Positions 52,058-61,012 are shown, counted from the first letter of the stretch. The stretch is 64,000 bases of DNA from Streptomyces spororaveus (GCF_016755875.1 NZ_BNED01000005.1:2232001-2296000), one strand, 5' to 3'. The notes: a model not told the origin generated them from the letters alone. Numbers and translations are program-made.

Positions 52058-53634
52058 GACGCGACCGCCTCCTCGGGCGTGCGGGCGGCGGCGAGCCGGG
52101 CCAGGAGGGCGTCCCGGAGCAGCCGGCGCTGGATCTTGCCGTTCCCGGAGCGCTCGACGGCGTCGACCAGCTCCACGTGGTGCACGTGCTGGTAGTAGGG
52201 GACGCGTTCGGCCACGTACGAGACGAGCGCGCGGGCCGCCTCCCCGGCGTGCCGCCGGCCCTCTTCGGTGAGGACCACGAAGGCGGCGGCGACCGCGCCG
52301 TGGCGCTCGTCGGGCAGCCCGACGACGACCGTCTCGCGCACCCACGGATGCCGGGCGGCGACCTGCTCGATCTCCGAGGGCGCGACGAGGAAGTTGTCGC
52401 ACTTGAAGGTGTCCCGCAGCCGGTCGACCACGAACAGGCGGCCGCTCTCGTCGAGCCGGCCGACGTCGCCGGTGGTGAGCCAGCCGTCGGCGTCGACCTC
52501 GGAGCCGTCGGCGCGTCCGATGTAGCCCTTCATCACCTGGGGGCCCCGCAACTGCACCTCGCCCGAGGCCCCTTGGGGCAGTACCTCACCGGTCCCGGTG
52601 TCGACGATCCGGCACTCGGTGTCCCGTACCGTGCGGCCCACCGAGCCGTGGGCGGGCTGCTCGGGGTCGTCGCTGTGGGTGAGCGGGGAGGTCTCGGCGA
52701 GCCCGTAGCCCTGGAAGACCGGGACCCCGAAGCGCTCGGTGAGGGCCCGCGCGGCCTGCGGCGCGAGCGCCGAACCGCCCGAGGCGACGTACCGCACGCT
52801 GGTCAGCGCCAGTCCGTCGGGGAGGGGCGCGGTGGCCAGCCGGGCCAGGCGTACGGGCAGGCTGTAGAGGTGGGTGGCACCAGCGCGGTTGGCCGCGTGG
52901 ACGGCGTCGACGGGGTCGGGGGCCGTGCACAGGACCTGGGTCGCGCCCGCGCGGAGCGCGGAGTTGAGGTGCATCGGGTGGTAGGTCGGCAGGTGGTTGA
53001 CCGTCACCGACCGGCTGTCGAGCAGGTGTGCCTCGGCCACCTGTGCCGCGTTGGCGGTGAGGTTGCGGTGGGTCAGCCGGACCCCTTTGGGCAACCCGGT
53101 GGTGCCGCTGGTGAACTGCACGCAGGCCACGTCGTCGGCGCCGGGCCCGGGGCCCGGGACGGTGCCGCCGTGGGCGCCCCCGGCCAGTTCGGCCAAGGTC
53201 GGTACGCCCACCGGGGCGTCCGCGGTCACGGGGCCGATCAGCACGATGTGGCGCAGGTGGGGCAGCTTCCCGCGCAGGGGCAGCAGGCGCTCGTAGAGGC
53301 CGGCGTCGACGAGTGCGACGCGCGCCTCGCACAGGGCGAGCACGTGCAGCAGCCCCTCCTCGCGCAGCAGCGGGTTCACCACGGCCGTGACCAGGCCCGC
53401 GCGGACGGCGGCGTAGTAGGCGACGGCGAAGTCGGGATCGAGGACGGAGGAGACGGCGACCGCCGCGCCCGGCTCGGGCAGCAGCCCGCGCAGGGCGCCC
53501 GCGGCAGCCTCGACCTGCTCCTCCAGGGTGGCGAAGTCCAGGCTCCGCTCCCCTGCCGTGATCGCGGTACGGTCCGGGTGGGCCCGGGCCGCCTCGGCGA
53601 CGAGGCCGTCGAGGCGGGCGGCGGCGTCAGCCAC
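52054..53634 (-). CDS. Acyl-CoA/ACP ligase of the AMP-forming family
   Basis: A 526-residue adenylate-forming enzyme. Motifs are VQFTSGTTGLPKGVRLTH, FQGYGLAETSP, WLTTGDVGRLDESGRLFVVDRLRDTFKC and the C-terminal SGNGKIQRR. It resembles fatty-acyl/aryl-CoA ligases such as OxyH and SsfL-type proteins in tetracycline-like clusters rather than the DhbE group. The GTG at 53634 overlaps the aromatase stop and leads into a normal N-terminus. Its substrate could be a short acyl side chain, salicylate for CoA activation, or a released polyketide acid. Confidence 0.85.
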   Translation of the reverse strand: MADAAARLDGLVAEAARAHPDRTAITAGERSLDFATLEEQVEAAAGALRGLLPEPGAAVAVSSVLDPDFAVAYYAAVRAGLVTAVVNPLLREEGLLHVLALCEARVALVDAGLYERLLPLRGKLPHLRHIVLIGPVTADAPVGVPTLAELAGGAHGGTVPGPGPGADDVACVQFTSGTTGLPKGVRLTHRNLTANAAQVAEAHLLDSRSVTVNHLPTYHPMHLNSALRAGATQVLCTAPDPVDAVHAANRAGATHLYSLPVRLARLATAPLPDGLALTSVRYVASGGSALAPQAARALTERFGVPVFQGYGLAETSPLTHSDDPEQPAHGSVGRTVRDTECRIVDTGTGEVLPQGASGEVQLRGPQVMKGYIGRADGSEVDADGWLTTGDVGRLDESGRLFVVDRLRDTFKCDNFLVAPSEIEQVAARHPWVRETVVVGLPDERHGAVAAAFVVLTEEGRRHAGEAARALVSYVAERVPYYQHVHHVELVDAVERSGNGKIQRRLLRDALLARLAAARTPEEAVAS

Positions 53635-54565
53635 GGCGGCCCTCCGCGAAGTCCTTGGCGTGGCCGAGCGTGGCACGGGAGTTGGTGCTCAGGGCGGTCC
53701 GTACGAAGTCCCGGGCCTGCTCGACACCGGCCTCGGGGCCGAGGATCTTCGTGATGTTCCCGGTGTTGAGGGTGCACGTGTGCTGGGAGGTGGCGAGCAC
53801 GTCGTCACCGTCCTCGACGAGGGTCCACCGGCCGGTGTGCAGCAGCAGCAGGGCGGGAAGCGTGATCTGCTTGTACACGATGGCCTCGTGCGGGAAGCAG
53901 ACCCGGACGGACTTGGTGGTGTGGGCGGAACCGTCCTTGGCGACGGTGTCCATCTCGAGGGTCTGCAGACCCGGGCTCTCCTCGGTCAGCTCGACGCGCC
54001 GGACGTGCGGGAGGCGGTCGGTCCACAGGTCGGCGGCGTTCAGGAACTCGTAGACGTCCTTGGCGGACCCGGCGATGCGGACGGTGTCCTCGAAGGAGAA
54101 GGTGAGCTCGGCCTCGTGGGTGGCCCGTTCGACGTTGGCCTTGAGGGCCTCCAGCTCGGAGCGGCTGTTGCGGTCGACGGCCTCGTCGATCCACCGCAGC
54201 GATCCGGGGTCGTCGCCGACGGCCCGGTAGTCGTGCAGCAGCCGCACCCTGGCGCTGTCCGCGCCGAGGGGCTCGATGATCCAGGTGCCGCCCATGGCGG
54301 CGACCGGGGGTGCGGAGACCTCCTGGCGGAAGGTGATGCGCAGGGCCTGCGGGTCCAGGGTGCGGCGCGAGGTCCAGTTCTTGGCGGTGCCGTTGGCGGT
54401 CGCCCAGATGCGTATGCGCTCCTCGCGCTCACCGCGCTCCACGTGGTCGACGTAGACGCTCGGCGGGAAGATCAGCGGCCAGTTGGTCACCTCGGCGATC
54501 AGGCGGTAGACCTCGGCGGCCGGGGCCTGCACCGTGATCTCGTGCTCGACCTCGCGAACGGTCAT
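53627..54565 (-). CDS. Di-domain polyketide aromatase/cyclase
   Basis: A 312-residue protein with two START/Bet v1-like domains (about 1-150 and 155-305). The repeats are EITVQAPAAEVYRLIAEVTNWPLIFPP and FEDTVRIAGSAKDVYEFLNAADLWTDRLP. Didomain ARO/CYCs of the ActVII/OxyK/BexL type act on C-9-reduced polyketides and form the first ring (C7-C12). This agrees with the ketoreductase gene directly upstream. It is the second gene of the leftward operon. Confidence 0.93.
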   Translation of the reverse strand: MTVREVEHEITVQAPAAEVYRLIAEVTNWPLIFPPSVYVDHVERGEREERIRIWATANGTAKNWTSRRTLDPQALRITFRQEVSAPPVAAMGGTWIIEPLGADSARVRLLHDYRAVGDDPGSLRWIDEAVDRNSRSELEALKANVERATHEAELTFSFEDTVRIAGSAKDVYEFLNAADLWTDRLPHVRRVELTEESPGLQTLEMDTVAKDGSAHTTKSVRVCFPHEAIVYKQITLPALLLLHTGRWTLVEDGDDVLATSQHTCTLNTGNITKILGPEAGVEQARDFVRTALSTNSRATLGHAKDFAEGRRG

Positions 54566-54639
54566 CGTGGGACTCTCCTTGTGAACGGGTGCGGGGGCAG
54601 GGGCGTGGGCGTGGACACGGGCGGGTGACGGGGAACGCA

Positions 54640-55425
54640 TCAGAAGTTGCCGAGGCCGCCGCAGACGTTCAGTGCCTGTGCGGTGATGGAGGCGGCGGTG
54701 TCGGTGGCGAGGTAGCCGACCAGGCCGGCGACCTCCTCGGGCGTGGAGTAGCGACCGAGCGGGATCTTGGCCTGGAACTTCTGCAGGATGGCGTCCTCGG
54801 AGGTGTCGTAGGCGGCCGCGTAGCCCTCGCGGACCCGCTGCGCCATGGGCGTCTCCACGTAACCGGGGCAGACCGCGTTCACGGTGATGCCGGTGGGGGC
54901 CAGCTCGTTGCCCAGCGCCTTGGTGAAGCCGACCACGCCGTGCTTGGAGGCCGAGTAGGGGGCGCCGAGGACGACACCCTGCTTGCCCGCCGTCGAGGCG
55001 ATGTTGATGACGCGGCCCCAGCCGCGCTCCCGTACGCCGCCCCGGCGCAGCACCGCGCGGGTCAGGAGGAAGACCGAGGTCAGGTTGGTGGCCAGGACGT
55101 CGTCCCACAGCTCGTCGTCGATGTCCGCGGTGACCCCGCCGCCGGACCGGCCCGCGTTGTTGACCAGGACGTCGACCCGTCCGAAGCGTGCGACGGCCGC
55201 GTCCACCAGGGCCTCGACGCTCTCGGCGCTGCGTACGTCGGCGCTCGTCCCGTCCGCCTCGAGGCCTTCCTCCCGCAGCTGCTTGACGGTCAGCTCCACG
55301 CTCTCGGCGCTGCGCGCGCAGATGAAGACGCTCAGCCCGGCGCCGCCCAGTGCGCGGGCGGACGCGAGACCGATGCCGCTGGTCGCCCCGGTGATCAGCG
55401 CGACCTTCTGCTCCTTGCCCGTCAT
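54640..55425 (-). CDS. Type II PKS C-9 ketoreductase, ActIII-like
   Basis: A 261-residue SDR closely resembling ActIII. Motifs are ALITGATSGIGLASARALG, VLVNNAGRSGGG, INIASTAGKQGVVLGAPYSASKHGVVGFTKALG and AVCPGYVETPMAQRVREGY. It reduces the C-9 carbonyl of the nascent polyketide, so the aglycone probably lacks that oxygen after aromatisation. It heads an operon preceded by three SARP heptamers 60 bases upstream. Confidence 0.95.
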   Translation of the reverse strand: MTGKEQKVALITGATSGIGLASARALGGAGLSVFICARSAESVELTVKQLREEGLEADGTSADVRSAESVEALVDAAVARFGRVDVLVNNAGRSGGGVTADIDDELWDDVLATNLTSVFLLTRAVLRRGGVRERGWGRVINIASTAGKQGVVLGAPYSASKHGVVGFTKALGNELAPTGITVNAVCPGYVETPMAQRVREGYAAAYDTSEDAILQKFQAKIPLGRYSTPEEVAGLVGYLATDTAASITAQALNVCGGLGNF

Positions 55426-55484
55426 GTCCGGCGCTCCTTTCGAAGTTCTTCTCGTTGACAACCCGTTGGGAGCATCCGCGTCCG

Positions 55485-55513
55485 GTCTCGAACGCCGATC
55501 GAGGGCCGCTGGA
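55485..55513 (-). promoter_or_regulatory. Triple SARP box before the ketoreductase operon
   Basis: Minus-strand heptamers TCCAGCG, TCGATCG and TCGAGAC follow one another at 11-bp spacing. GATGCT lies exactly 8 bases downstream of the last as a candidate -10. The near edge is 60 bases from the ketoreductase ATG. Confidence 0.75.
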
Positions 55514-55534
55514 CGGGGCGGGCGCACCCAGGGG

Positions 55535-55552
55535 TCGACCGGCGGTCGAGAG
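55535..55552 (+). promoter_or_regulatory. SARP-type box facing the SnoaL-like gene
   Basis: Plus-strand heptamers TCGACCG and TCGAGAG are spaced by 4 bases, 92 bases before the SnoaL-like ATG. The complementary strand also carries TCGACCG/TCGACCC at the same period, so the segment could serve both divergent promoters. Confidence 0.6.
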
Positions 55553-55643
55553 GAGCGCGAGGGGCGGGGGCCACGATCCGTGGGAGACAAGTGAGCCCGG
55601 CAACGGCGCCGGCTCCGCAGATCACCGGGCAGAAGGGACCACC

Positions 55644-56090
55644 ATGACCGTGACGGACGAGGCGAGCGCCGCCGCCGGCCTCGGGGCGCTCCACCTTGAG
55701 GTCCAGCAGTTCTACGCGCGGCAGATGCAGCTGCTCGACGACGGCCGGGTGGAGGAGTGGGCACTGACCTTCACCGATGACGGGGTGTTCGCGGCCAACG
55801 CCCACCCCGAGCCGGCCGCGGGCCGGGCCGCCATCACCGCGGCGGCCGCCAGGGCCACCGAGGAGTTCGCGGCGAAGGGCGTCAAGCGCCGGCACTGGCT
55901 CGGCATGCTCGCCGTCGACCCCACGGGACCGGCGACCGCCGTGGCCCGCTGCTACGCCCTGGTCATCGAGACGCCGCGGGGCGGACAGTCCGCGATCCGC
56001 GTGAGCACGCTGTGCGAGGACCGGCTGGTGCGCGAAGGGGACCGGTGGCTCGTCGAGTACCGCTACGTGACCAGGGACGACCTGGTCTGA
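55644..56090 (+). CDS. SnoaL/NTF2-like small tailoring protein
   Basis: A 148-residue single-domain protein of the NTF2/SnoaL-like fold (VQQFYARQMQLLDDGRVEEWALTFTDDGVFAAN, then ALVIETPRGGQSAIRVSTLCEDRLVREGDRWLVEYRYV). Family members act as polyketide cyclases, hydroxylases or epimerases without metal cofactors. It is the only gene of the polyketide core on the plus strand. The start follows AGAAGGGA. The specific reaction cannot be assigned. Confidence 0.8.
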   Translation: MTVTDEASAAAGLGALHLEVQQFYARQMQLLDDGRVEEWALTFTDDGVFAANAHPEPAAGRAAITAAAARATEEFAAKGVKRRHWLGMLAVDPTGPATAVARCYALVIETPRGGQSAIRVSTLCEDRLVREGDRWLVEYRYVTRDDLV

Positions 56091-56215
56091 CCGCCCCCTG
56101 ACCGACTGCTCCCGTCCCGCATCCCCCGGCGGACGGGGGCAGTCGCACGTCCGGGCCCGGGTACGCGGATCCCACCGGAACGGCGAGCACAGGAACCGCG
56201 AACAGGACGGACGAC

Positions 56216-56249
56216 GCCGGCCGTGACACCCAGGGGTGTCACGGCCGGC
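56216..56249. terminator. Bidirectional terminator between SnoaL-like and ACP genes
   Basis: A perfect 16-bp stem pairs 56216-56231 with 56234-56249 (arm GCCGGCCGTGACACCC) around two bases, between convergent genes. Confidence 0.88.
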
Positions 56250-56281
56250 GTGGTCCGTGGCCCGTCCGGGCCCGCCCGGCC

Positions 56282-56551
56282 TCAGACCGCGGCCGCCGGC
56301 ACGCCGGCCAGTGCCTCGTTGACGAAGGCCAGCAGCAGCCGCGGCGTCCCCGCCTCGGCGGCCGTGTCGTCGGACAGGTATATGCCGTACTCGCGCTCGA
56401 TGCGGCCCGTGGTCTGCAGCACGGCGAGCGAGTCGTACCCGAGGTCGTCGAAGGGGATGTCCAGGACGTCTCCCGACAGGTCGACCGACTCGTCCTCGCC
56501 CGCGCACTCGCGCAGCAGCCCGGTCAGCTCTTCCAGGGTCATCTCAGCCAT
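56282..56551 (-). CDS. Type II PKS acyl carrier protein
   Basis: An 89-residue ACP. The phosphopantetheine serine is Ser41 in DDLGYDSLAV, within the usual four-helix sequence pattern. It carries the growing polyketide between KS-alpha and the downstream enzymes. It lies 142 bases after the chain-length factor stop, an unusually long gap containing G-rich repeats and a hairpin. It is the only free ACP seen, so salicylate or other acyl units must use this one, CoA, or an ACP outside the window. Confidence 0.93.
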   Translation of the reverse strand: MAEMTLEELTGLLRECAGEDESVDLSGDVLDIPFDDLGYDSLAVLQTTGRIEREYGIYLSDDTAAEAGTPRLLLAFVNEALAGVPAAAV

Positions 56552-56673
56552 GGTCGTTCCTCTCTCCTGCTTCTTCCGGCACCCGGCCTGCGCTCTGCCG
56601 CCGGGGTTCCGCTGATGTGGGGGGTGGTGGTCTCCGGGTGGGGTCCGGGGGTGGGGGTCCGGGTGGGGGTCCG

Positions 56674-56691
56674 GAGGCGCGAATGCGCCTC
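56674..56691 (-). promoter_or_regulatory. Hairpin directly after the chain-length factor gene
   Basis: GAGGCGC (56674-56680) and GCGCCTC (56685-56691) form a 7-bp stem with a GAAT/ATTC loop, beginning 3 bases after the chain-length factor stop. CCGGGTGGGG-like repeats follow at about 56634-56673. It may attenuate transcription or protect the mRNA 3' end, adjusting the ACP level relative to the ketosynthase. Confidence 0.5.
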
Positions 56692-56693
56692 GG

Positions 56694-57962
56694 CTACGGC
56701 GCCGCGACCACCGCCGCGGCGTTGAACCCGCCCGCCCCCCGCGCGAGCACGAGAGCCGTGCGCACCTCGCGCCGCTCCCGGGCCGCGCCGGTGACCAGGT
56801 CGAGTTCGATGCCGGCGGCCGGCCGGTGGACGTGGACGGTGGGCGGCAGGACGGAGTCCCTGATCGACAGCAGTGCCGCGGCCAGGTCCAGCGAGGCGCC
56901 GCCCGCGGCGAGCCGGCCCGTCATGGTCTTCGGCGCCGTGACCGGGACGCCCCGCGGCCCGAACACGGCCGTGATCGCGTCCGCCTCGGCACGGTCGAGG
57001 TCGGGCAGCCCGGCGGCGTCGGCGAAGACCACGTCGACGGCCTCGTGCGGCAGTCCGGCGTCGGCGAGGGCGAGTTCAGCGGCCCGGCGCAGGCCGGGCT
57101 CCCCGCCGGTGCCGGGCCGCGGGTCGAAGGTCGCGGCGTAGCCGGCGAGCCGCCCGTACACCCGGGCACCGCGCTCCCGGGCCCACTGCTCGTCCTCCAG
57201 GACCAGGATGGCGCCGCCCTCCCCCGGGACGTGGCCGCGCGCGCCCGCGTCGAAGGGGACATAGGCCCGCTCCGGGTCGCCCGAGGTGCTGAGGCGTCGC
57301 CCGGCCAGCTGGGCGGTCCAGCCCCACGGGCAGACCGCGCCGTCGACGCCGCCGGTGACGATGACGCTGCTGCCGCGGCGCAGCTGGCGCCGTGCCTGGG
57401 CCACGGCGTCGAGGCCGCCCGCGCCCTCGCTGACCAGCACCCCGCTCGGGCCCCGCAGCTTGTGCCGGATCGAGATCTGGCCCGAGTTGACGGCGTAGAA
57501 CCAGGCGAAGGACTGGTACGCGCTGACGTACTGGCCCCCTTGGGACCACAGGGCCTCCAGCTCGCGCTGGCCGAACTCGAAGCCGCCCGCGGAGCTCGCC
57601 GTGACGACGCCGGCCGCGTACTCGGGCAGGGCGCCGGTGTCGATGCCGGAGTCGTCGAGGGCTTCCTGCGTGGCGACGAGCGCGAGCCGCGTCTGGTGAT
57701 CGGTCTGCGGCAGCAGCCGGCTGGGGATGTGCGCGCTCGCGTCGAACCCGGGGACCTCGCCGGCGAGCGTGGCCGGGTAGCCGGAGGCGTCGAACCGCCG
57801 GACGGGCCGGATGCCGTGCTCGCCCCGCAGGGTTGCGGCCCACCAGGCCTCGGTCCCCAGGCCGTTGGGGGCGGTGACGCCGATCCCGGTGAACACGGCG
57901 TTCGTCGTGCGCGGTGCGGCCTGCTGCGGAGCGGCCGCCCGCTCCAGGACGTCGCTGCTCAT
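56694..57962 (-). CDS. Type II PKS chain-length factor (KS-beta)
   Basis: A 422-residue ketosynthase homologue that pairs with KS-alpha and sets chain length. The active-site Cys is absent as expected, but the Gln usual at that position of chain-length factors is Gly180 ([10 protein letters not shown] instead of SEQAGG). Other features are [28 protein letters not shown] and [11 protein letters not shown]. The start overlaps the KS-alpha stop (ATGA), securing equal synthesis. Chain length cannot be predicted safely by eye. Confidence 0.93.
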   Translation of the reverse strand: MSSDVLERAAAPQQAAPRTTNAVFTGIGVTAPNGLGTEAWWAATLRGEHGIRPVRRFDASGYPATLAGEVPGFDASAHIPSRLLPQTDHQTRLALVATQEALDDSGIDTGALPEYAAGVVTASSAGGFEFGQRELEALWSQGGQYVSAYQSFAWFYAVNSGQISIRHKLRGPSGVLVSEGAGGLDAVAQARRQLRRGSSVIVTGGVDGAVCPWGWTAQLAGRRLSTSGDPERAYVPFDAGARGHVPGEGGAILVLEDEQWARERGARVYGRLAGYAATFDPRPGTGGEPGLRRAAELALADAGLPHEAVDVVFADAAGLPDLDRAEADAITAVFGPRGVPVTAPKTMTGRLAAGGASLDLAAALLSIRDSVLPPTVHVHRPAAGIELDLVTGAARERREVRTALVLARGAGGFNAAAVVAAP

Positions 57963-59227
57963 GCGTTCCTCCGTTCGGGGCGGGTCAGCACCATCGCGCT
58001 CTGGAACCCGCCGAATCCGCTGCCGACGCTGAGGACCGTGTCGATCCTGCGCTCGCGGGCCTCGCGCGGGGTGTAGTCCAGGTCGCACTCCGGGTCCGGC
58101 TCCCACAGGTTCGCGGTGGGCGGCACCACTCCGTGCTCGATGGCGAGCGCGCTGGCGGCGATCTCCAGGGAGCCGATGGCGCCCAGGGAGTGCCCGATCA
58201 TGGACTTGATGGAGCTGACGGGGGTCGCGTACGCGTGCTCGCCGAGGCTGCGCTTGAAGGCGGCGGTCTCGTGCCGGTCGTTCTGCTTGGTGCCGGAACC
58301 GTGCGCGTTGATGTAGTCGACGGCGGTGCGGTCCAGGCGCGAGTCGTCGAGGGCCACGCGGATCGCCTCGGCCATCTCCGCGCCGTCCTTGCGCAGTCCG
58401 GTCATGTGGTAGGCGTTGCAGCGGGAGGCGAATCCCGCGATCTCGGCGTAGATGTGGGCGCCGCGGGCCCGTGCCGCCGTCAGCTCCTCCAGGACGAAGA
58501 CGGCCGAGCCCTCGCCGAGGACGAAGCCGTTGCGCGACGCGTCGAAGGGGCGCGAGGCGGTCCCCGGGTCGTCGTTGCGCGACGAGGTCGCCTTGATCGC
58601 GTCGAAGCACGCGACGGTGATGGGTGAGATCGGCGCATCGGTGGCCCCGGCGACCATCACGTCGGCCGAGCCCTCCCGGATGAGCTCCACCGCGTGCCCG
58701 ACGGAGTCGAGCCCCGAGGTGCAGCCGGTGGAGACGACGGAGGCCGGGCCCTGCGCGCCGACGCTCCAGGCGACCTCGGCCGCGAAGGAGCTGGGCACGA
58801 GGTAGTCGAACAGATGCGGGACCGCGTAGTGGGGATCGACGAGCCACTTGGCACCGCCGTCGCTGACGACCGCGTACTCGGTGTCGAGGCTCGTGGTCGC
58901 GCCGACCGCGCTGCCGATGGTGACGCCGGTCCGGTACGGGTCGAGTTCGGCGAGGGAGAGGCCGCTGTCGGCGAGCGCCTCCCGCGCACTGACGACCGCG
59001 AACTGCGCGGCCCTGTCCATCCTGCGGATCTCCTGCGGGGTGAGTCCCTCGCGGACCGCGTCGAAGTCGGCTTCCGCGGCGATCCGGGAGCGGAACGCGG
59101 AAGCGTCGAAGTGGCTGATGGCACGGGTCGCCGTGCGCCCGCTGGTCAGCAGCGACCAGAACTCCTTGGTGCCGACCCCTCCGGGAGCCACCACGCCGAT
59201 CCCGGTGATGACCACACGCCGGCTCAC
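57959..59227 (-). CDS. Type II PKS ketosynthase alpha
   Basis: A 422-residue condensing enzyme of the minimal PKS. The nucleophile is Cys169 ([17 protein letters not shown]). The catalytic histidines are His309 ([13 protein letters not shown]) and His346 (SMIGHSLGA), and Lys341 is present. It decarboxylates malonyl-ACP and extends the polyketide with the chain-length factor. The GTG start heads KS-alpha/KS-beta/ACP; a SARP-type box overlaps the end of the upstream thioesterase gene. Confidence 0.96.
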   Translation of the reverse strand: MSRRVVITGIGVVAPGGVGTKEFWSLLTSGRTATRAISHFDASAFRSRIAAEADFDAVREGLTPQEIRRMDRAAQFAVVSAREALADSGLSLAELDPYRTGVTIGSAVGATTSLDTEYAVVSDGGAKWLVDPHYAVPHLFDYLVPSSFAAEVAWSVGAQGPASVVSTGCTSGLDSVGHAVELIREGSADVMVAGATDAPISPITVACFDAIKATSSRNDDPGTASRPFDASRNGFVLGEGSAVFVLEELTAARARGAHIYAEIAGFASRCNAYHMTGLRKDGAEMAEAIRVALDDSRLDRTAVDYINAHGSGTKQNDRHETAAFKRSLGEHAYATPVSSIKSMIGHSLGAIGSLEIAASALAIEHGVVPPTANLWEPDPECDLDYTPREARERRIDTVLSVGSGFGGFQSAMVLTRPERRNA

Positions 59228-59341
59228 GCCTGACTCCTTCGTCGGTTTCCCGTGTCCGCCTCGGGACGGCGGAGCTTCGGACCTGTCACGTCCTCACTAC
59301 CTTCCAATCGCTCCTGCTGATGCCGCGACCCTGCCCTGACG

Positions 59342-59359
59342 TGCTCAAACCGCACTCGA
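59342..59359 (-). promoter_or_regulatory. SARP-type box before the minimal PKS genes
   Basis: Minus-strand heptamers TCGAGTG and TTGAGCA are spaced by 4 bases; CAGGGT lies 8 bases downstream. The box overlaps the thioesterase stop codon and its near edge lies 115 bases before the KS-alpha GTG, farther than the other boxes. Confidence 0.55.
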
Positions 59360-60094
59360 CTCGGGGCGGAGACCCGTCAGGAACCCGCCCAGTTCCGTGC
59401 GCAGCAACCGGGGAAGGGCCCTGTCCCGTACGAAGAGGTGGCCGCCGGCGACCGTCCGCAGCCGGAAGTGCCCGGCCGCGTACCGCTCCCACTGCGCGAC
59501 CCCGGCGGGCGGCGCGACGGGGTCGTCGGCGCCCGCCAGGGCCAGGACCGGGGCGCGCAGCGGGACGGCCGCGCGCCGGACGAGGTCCTGGGCCAGGCGC
59601 AGGTCGTCGCGCAGCGGCGGCAGCACCCGGCGGCGGAAGATGTCCGAGCCGCGCTCCGCGTCGGCCGCGTCGGGCGGCAGCACCCCTTTGCGTACGAGGA
59701 GGCGCAGCAGCGGGGTGTCGGGCAGCTCGGCGCTCCGGGCGAGCAGCGAGCGCAGGTGCGGCGGCAGCACCGCCCCGATCACCACGGCCTGCGGCGGGTC
59801 GCCCGCGGCCTCGCGCGCCGCGGCGAAACTGTAGGCGACCAGGCCGCCGAGGCTGTGCCCGTACAGCAGGTAGGGGCGGCCCCGGGTGAGCGCGGCCGCG
59901 ACCTCCAGTTCGGCGAGCAGCGGGGCCAGTTCGGTGACCCTGGGCTCCCGGACGCGTGCGTCACGGCCCGGCAGCAGGACCGGTACGACCTCGGCCGCCG
60001 CCCCGAACTCCGCCTGCCAGCGGGAGAACGCCGAGACCCCGGCGCCCGCGTGGTGGAAGCAGAGCAGCAGCGGCGGCACGGCGGGCCCGCTCAC
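59345..60094 (-). CDS. Type II thioesterase
   Basis: A 249-residue alpha/beta-hydrolase. The nucleophile serine is in LYGHSLGGLVAYSFA. The acid and His lie in LALAGADDPVAPPAG and VAGGHLFV. Stand-alone thioesterases of this type edit misloaded carrier proteins or release acyl groups. The GTG start overlaps the cyclase stop (GTGA). It is less common in pure aromatic clusters, so it could serve the KAS III/ketoreductase acyl branch as well. Confidence 0.9.
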   Translation of the reverse strand: MSGPAVPPLLLCFHHAGAGVSAFSRWQAEFGAAAEVVPVLLPGRDARVREPRVTELAPLLAELEVAAALTRGRPYLLYGHSLGGLVAYSFAAAREAAGDPPQAVVIGAVLPPHLRSLLARSAELPDTPLLRLLVRKGVLPPDAADAERGSDIFRRRVLPPLRDDLRLAQDLVRRAAVPLRAPVLALAGADDPVAPPAGVAQWERYAAGHFRLRTVAGGHLFVRDRALPRLLRTELGGFLTGLRPESSAV

Positions 60095-60873
60095 TGCCCC
60101 ACGAGGGCCACGGCCCGGGTCCAGCCCGCACCGGCGCCCGCGATCTTCACGGGGAGGCAGGAGACCTGGAAGCCGAACGGCTCGGGCAGGGCGTCGAGGT
60201 TGGCCAGGCGTTCCACCTGGCAGTACTCACGCCGGCGCCCGGCGAAGTGGGCGGGCCACAGGACCGAGCGGTCGCCGGTCTCCTGGAAGGTGCGCAGCAT
60301 GTGCCCGAACGGGGCGTCCAGGCTCCAGGCGTCGGTGCCTATGACGCGTACGCCGAGGTCGAGGAGGTAGTCGGTGGCCGGACCGTCGAGTCCGGCGAAG
60401 TCGGTGAAGTAGCGCGGGGTGCCCACGTACCGCGACGCCCCTGTGTTGAGCAGCACGATGTCCAGGGGCCGCGGTCGGTAGCCGATGCGGGCCAACTCCT
60501 TCTCGATGCGCTCCACGCCGATGACACCGGTGCCCGCGTCCGTGAGGTCGAGGACCACGCCGGGCCGCAGGAACCAGTCGAGGGGCATCTGGTCGATGTG
60601 GCGCGGCACGCCGTAGGTGCCTGCGGAGCCGTAGTGGGAGGGGGCGTCGACGTGGGTACCGGTGTGGCTGGTGAGGGTCAGGGTGTCCAGGGAGAGGAGC
60701 TCCCCGCCCGGCAGGTCGGCCGGGTCGAAGTCGATGCCGAAGTGGGTCTTCATCTCCTCGGCCATGTGCCGCGCGCCTTCGGCCGGTGTGAGGATCTCGT
60801 GGATCACGGGATCGGGCTCCCAGAAGGAGGCGTCCACGGGAGAGGAGAGATCGATGATGTGCACGTCGGACAA
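60091..60873 (-). CDS. Polyketide cyclase of the metal-dependent HxGTHxD family (OxyN/MtmX-like)
   Basis: A protein of about 260 residues of the cyclase/kynurenine-formamidase-like family. The metal-binding motif is TSHTGTHVDAPSHYG, followed by FLRPGVVLDL and LLNTGASRYVG. Homologues such as OxyN and MtmX close later rings of tetracyclic polyketides. I chose the TTG at 60873 because GGGGG lies just upstream and the family usually begins close to DVHIIDLS; the GTG at 60864 is an alternative. Three near-perfect SARP heptamers lie 70 bases upstream. Confidence 0.88.
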   Translation of the reverse strand: MSDVHIIDLSSPVDASFWEPDPVIHEILTPAEGARHMAEEMKTHFGIDFDPADLPGGELLSLDTLTLTSHTGTHVDAPSHYGSAGTYGVPRHIDQMPLDWFLRPGVVLDLTDAGTGVIGVERIEKELARIGYRPRPLDIVLLNTGASRYVGTPRYFTDFAGLDGPATDYLLDLGVRVIGTDAWSLDAPFGHMLRTFQETGDRSVLWPAHFAGRRREYCQVERLANLDALPEPFGFQVSCLPVKIAGAGAGWTRAVALVGQ

Positions 60874-60942
60874 AGCAACCCCCAGGGCCGGATGATGGTG
60901 CCCGCGGCCCGGGGCGGGCCGCCGCCGCACCATGGCCAGCCG

Positions 60943-60971
60943 CCCTCGACGCATCCTCGACGCGCCCTCGA
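60943..60971 (-). promoter_or_regulatory. Triple SARP box before the cyclase-thioesterase unit
   Basis: Minus-strand heptamers TCGAGGG, TCGAGGA and TCGAGGG repeat at exactly 11 bp. CATGGT lies 8 bases downstream of the last as a candidate -10. The near edge is 70 bases before the cyclase start. This is the cleanest SARP site in the window. Confidence 0.85.
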
Positions 60972-61012
60972 CAGCGGGTGGAACGGGCCGGTGCGGGCCC
61001 GCCGACGCCCGA

